Assembly (NCBI RefSeq): GCF_964355755.1
Contig: NC_092674.1
Span: forward strand, 10,669,001 to 10,733,000
Length of the DNA: 64,000 nt
Direction: 5' to 3'
Source of the DNA: Antedon mediterranea
Lineage: Eukaryota; Echinodermata; Crinoidea; Comatulida; Antedonidae
In this document: one piece after another, positions 60,375-64,000 of the stretch
How positions within the stretch are numbered: position 1 is the first letter of the stretch
Layout: the number at the start of each line of letters is the position of its first letter
The notes under the pieces: generated by a model
Databases searched by the model: none
What the model was told of the DNA's origin: nothing
The model's input: the letters and a program-made list of their open reading frames with translations, nothing else
Program-made: the position numbers and the translations under genes

Positions 60375-62975
60375 ACCACTTATTTCTTTGGCTGATCACC
60401 AACCTCCTTATTGACTCTACCGCTTTCTCTGGATCAGTACCTCCTTTGGTACCACTTCCTTCTCTGGCTGATCACCAACCTTCTTATTGACTGTACCTCT
60501 TTTTCTGGATCAGTACCAACTTTTGTACCACTTCCTTCTCTGGCTGATCACTAACCTCCTTATTGACTCTACCGCTTTCTCTGGATCAGTACCTCCTTTG
60601 GTACCACTTCCTTCTCTGGCTGATCCCCAACCTCCTTATTGACTCTACCTCTTTCTCTGAGCACCAACCTCCTTTGGTACCACTTCCTTCTCTGGCTGAT
60701 CACTAACCTCCTTATTGACTCTACCTCTTTTTCTGGATCAGTACCAACTTTGGTACCACTTCCTTTTCTGGCTGATCACCAACCTCCTTATTGACTCTAC
60801 CTCTTTTTCTGGATCAGTACCAACTTTGGTACCACTTCCTTCTCTGGCTGATCACTAACCTCCTTATTGACTCTACCTCCTTCTCTGAGCACCAACCTCC
60901 TTTGGTACCACTTCCTTTTCTGGCTGATCACCAACCTCCTTATTGACTTTACTTCCTTCTCTGAGCACCAACCTCCTTTGGTACCACTTCCTTCTCTGGC
61001 TGATCACCAACCTCCTTATTTACTTTACCTCCTTCTCTGAGCACCAACCTCCTTTGGTACCACTTCCTTCTCTGGCTGATCCCCAACCTCCTTATTGACT
61101 CTACCTCTTTCTCTGAGCACCAACCTCCTTTGGTACCACTTCCTTCTCTGGCTGATCACTAACCTCCTTATTGACTCTACCTCTTTTTCTGGATCAGTAC
61201 CAACTTTGGTACCACTTCCTTCTCTGGCTGATCCCCAACCTCCTTATTGACTCTAACTCTTTTTCTGGATCAGTACTAACTTTGGTACCACTTCCTTCTC
61301 TGGCTGATCACCAACCTCCTTATTGACTCTACCTCTTTTTCTGGATCACCTCCTTATTCACTCTACCTCTTTTTCTGGATCAGTACCAACTTTGGTACCA
61401 CTTCCTTCTCTGGCTGATCCCCAACCTCCTTATTGACTCTAACTCTTTTTCTGGATCAGTACTAACTTTGGTACCACTTCCTTCTCTGGCTGATCACCAA
61501 CCTCCTTATTGACTCTACCTCTTTTTCTGGATCAGTACCAACTTTGGTACCACTTCCTTCTCTGGCTGATCCCCAACCTCCTTATTCACTCTACCTCTTT
61601 TTCTGGATCAGTACCAACTTTGGTACCACTTCCTTCTCTGGCTGATAACTAACCTCCGTATTGACTCTACCTCTTTCTCTGGATCAGTACCCGACTTTGG
61701 TACCACTTCCTTCTCTGGCTGATCACCAACCTCCTTATTGACTCTACCTCCTTCTTTGAGCACCAACCTCCTTTGGTACCACTTTCTTCTCTGGCTGATC
61801 ACCAACCTCCTTATTGACTCTACCTCATTCTTTGAGCACCAACCTCCTTTGGTGCCACTTCTTTCTCTGGCTGATCACCAACCTCCTTATTGACTCTACC
61901 TCATTCTTTGAGCACCAACCTCCTTTGGTACCACTTCTTTCTCTGGCTGATCACCAACCTCCTTATTGACTCTACCTCCTTCTCTGAGCACCAACCTCCT
62001 TTGGTACCACTGCCTTCTCTGGCTGGTTGCTAACCTCCTTATTGACTCTACCTCTTTCTCTGAGCACCAATCTCCTTTGGTACCACTTCCTTCTCTGGCT
62101 GGTTGCTAACCTCCTTATTGACTCTACCTCATTCTCTGAGCACCAACCTCCTTTGGTACCACTTCTTTCTCTGGCTGATCACCAACCTCCTTATTGACTC
62201 TACCTCCTTCTCTGAGCACCAACCTCCTTTGGTGCCACTTCCTTCTCTGGCTGATCACCAACCTCCTTATTGACTCTACCTCATTCTCTGAGCACCAACC
62301 TCCTTTGGTACCACTTCCTTCTCTGGCTGATCACTAACCTCCTTATTGACTCTACCTCATTCTCTGAGCACCAACCTCCTTTGGTGCCACTTCCTTCTCT
62401 GGCTGATCACCAACCTCCTTATTGACTCTACCTCCTTCTCTGAGCACCAACCTCTTTTGGTGCCACTTCTTTCTCTGGCTGATCACTAACCTCCTTATTG
62501 ACTCTACCTCATTCTCTGAGCACCAACCTCCTTTGGTACCACTTCTTTCTCTGGCTGATCACCAACCTCCTTATTGACTCTACCTCATTCTCTGAGCACC
62601 AACCTCCTTTGGTGCCACTTCTTTCTCTGGCTGATCACCAACCTCCTTATTCACTCTACCTCATTCTCTGAGCACCAACCTCCTTTGGTGCCACTTCCTT
62701 TTCTGGCTGATCACCAACCTCCTTATTGACTCTACCTCATTCTTTGAGCACCAACCTCCTTTGGTGCCACTTCCTTTTCTGGCTGATCACCAACCTCCTT
62801 ATTGACTCTACCTCATTCTTTGAGCACCAACCTCCTTTGGTACCACTTCCTTTTCTGGCTGATCACCAACCTCCTTATTGACCCTACCTCCTTCTCTGAG
62901 CACCAACCTCCTTTGGTACCACTTCCTTCTCTGGCTGGTTGCTAACCTCCTTATTGACTCCACCTACTTATCTGG
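60375..62975. repeat. ~76-bp tandem array, about 34 units, two subtypes
   Basis: Each unit reads CTGATCACCAACCTCCTTAT, TGACTCTACCTC, a variable block, TTTGGTACCACTTCC and TTCTCTGG. In subtype A the variable block is TTTTTCTGGATCAGTACCAA; in subtype B it is TTCTCTGAGCACCAACCTCC. The left half mixes A and B; from about 61740 on only B occurs. Less regular related sequence starts near 60263. Each unit carries KpnI-like GGTACC and BclI-like TGATCA palindromes. Minus-strand frames are by-products. Confidence 0.9.
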
Positions 62976-63794
62976 AATTTCATTATTGACTTCATCTTCT
63001 CTAATGGCTAATTGCCAGTCTCCCTTTGGCTCCATATAATATACTGTATTATCTTTCCAAAATCTATAATTCTTTTAATATGACTTTCAAATGTATTCAT
63101 CTATTTCTATTTAAACCGTTAAAACTAAATTTATTTATTTTTGGTTACGTACATTTGATTCTATACAACAAAGTTAATTACATTTATGCCCTTATGGAAA
63201 ATTGAACCACATTCTCTCATCTACTTAATATCAAAAACAAAACTTACATCAAATTTATCGCCATAGCATATTCCATCAAATTTAAACAAATGAATCCAAA
63301 AACTAATATTAATATCTGTTATGACAATCATTCTGATCTCGCCAAAATAAGCAAAATAAAGTTATTTTTTTAAGGGCAAAATAACAGTTTTTATGATATA
63401 CAAGAATAATATGATGTAATCTGGTTGATTTGTACGGAAATAAATCATGAAGTCAAATCAAGGGCAGCTTTGATGTTTTATCAATCAAGTCAAGATACAT
63501 GTAAAAGATAAGTACAGCTATTATAAATTCACAGAATGCCTTTATATACAGTAGCGCGATTTAATTAGTAAATTCACAATAACCTTCTATGACCTCTGAC
63601 ATAGAGAATATGCCCTTTTGGATATGGCAAGAGAAAACCCCCACATTTTCACAAACAAATCAACATAGTCGAAATGCTAAAAGCAGTTAAGATACTATTT
63701 TAAAGTACATTTTGCAAATGTAAAGGCGTGTGATGCAGTGGGAGTTGGGACTACTGATCGTCACATTGCTTGTATTCTTTATTCCTTATGTTTG

Positions 63795-63930
63795 CCTTTA
63801 TTCACCCAGGTGTACAAATGGGTACCTGGTAATGTCAAAACAGAACTGCACTGAGACTGCATTATGGGAGTCCATGTGTTTGATACAAAAATGACCGGGG
63901 TAATAATGTGCTATGCAAGAATAACATACT
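63795..63930 (+). mobile_element. SINE fragment related to 45126-45465, plus orientation
   Basis: CACCCAGGTGTACAAATGGG, TACCTGGTAA, GCATTATGGGAGTCCATGTG and CGGGGTAATAATG match the reverse complement of the 45126-45465 repeat in the same order. The tRNA-like head is not present, so this is a truncated copy. Confidence 0.6.
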
Positions 63931-63965
63931 GTAGTATGCTATTTTATACAAAAAAAGTACCTTAC

Positions 63966-64000
63966 CTTATCAGGCTCGATGTATATAGGTTTATTTAGTA
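63966..64000 (-). CDS. Partial exon at the right edge, minus strand
   Basis: On the minus strand the frame LNKPIYIEPDK leads to a strong donor GATAAG|GTAAGG in phase 0. The exon continues beyond the window, so neither its start nor its product can be given. It may belong to the same gene as the minus-strand exons at 49354-58786. Confidence 0.35.

Noticed and set aside
61608-61805. Minus-strand frame with charged repeats over the 76-bp array
   Set aside because: It is a by-product of the tandem array; the unit length is not a multiple of three and the frame soon breaks in other units.
60375-62975. CRISPR-like array
   Set aside because: Units are contiguous tandem repeats without unique spacers, in a eukaryotic genome.

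Overview
The window is AT-rich, intron-rich animal DNA. Coding exons are short, have GT/AG borders and are separated by introns full of repeats. Scattered AGGCCTAGGCCT tracts, a 5S-rRNA-derived SINE and many small inverted-repeat elements resemble a marine invertebrate deuterostome, probably an echinoderm; the lineage is inference from repeat style and protein similarity.

Left third (1-13800): after about 2.5 kb of repeat-bearing flank, a complete 10-exon plus-strand gene (2531-11129) encodes a GCNA/ACRC-type protein of about 776 residues. It has an acidic disordered N-terminal half with SUMO-interaction-like motifs, then a SprT metalloprotease (HELCH), a four-cysteine zinc ribbon and an HMG-box-like C-terminus. 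Its introns hold a TTAA-flanked element, a hairpin element, an 860-bp inverted-repeat transposon and a decayed LINE tail. A minisatellite lies downstream.

Middle (13800-38950): a 14-exon plus-strand ubinuclein gene (13942-35662, about 1119 residues) follows a probable NRF1/YY1 promoter. It has the HRD histone-chaperone domain, the conserved ubinuclein middle domain and a long Ser/Pro/Gln-rich tail. Its introns carry a 1.1-kb minisatellite, a 4.2-kb transposon with exact 8-bp target duplications, a 5S-derived SINE and several MITEs. A 20-bp minisatellite starts about 90 bp after the stop codon. Both genes act in nuclear chromatin and genome maintenance (repair of DNA-protein crosslinks; H3.3 deposition); nothing shows that they are co-regulated.

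Right third (38950-64000): mostly interspersed repeats. Four possible minus-strand exons (49354-49546, 50264-50344, 58710-58786, 63966-64000) suggest a gene entering from the right edge; the first three have compatible phases but no recognisable identity. A 2.6-kb array of about 76-bp units lies at 60375-62975. No prokaryotic features, CRISPR array or virus was recognised. The most notable unexplained structures are the two transposons that share a TIR but carry different palindromic repeats, the 4.2-kb element, and the minisatellite that looks like an amplified dispersed repeat.
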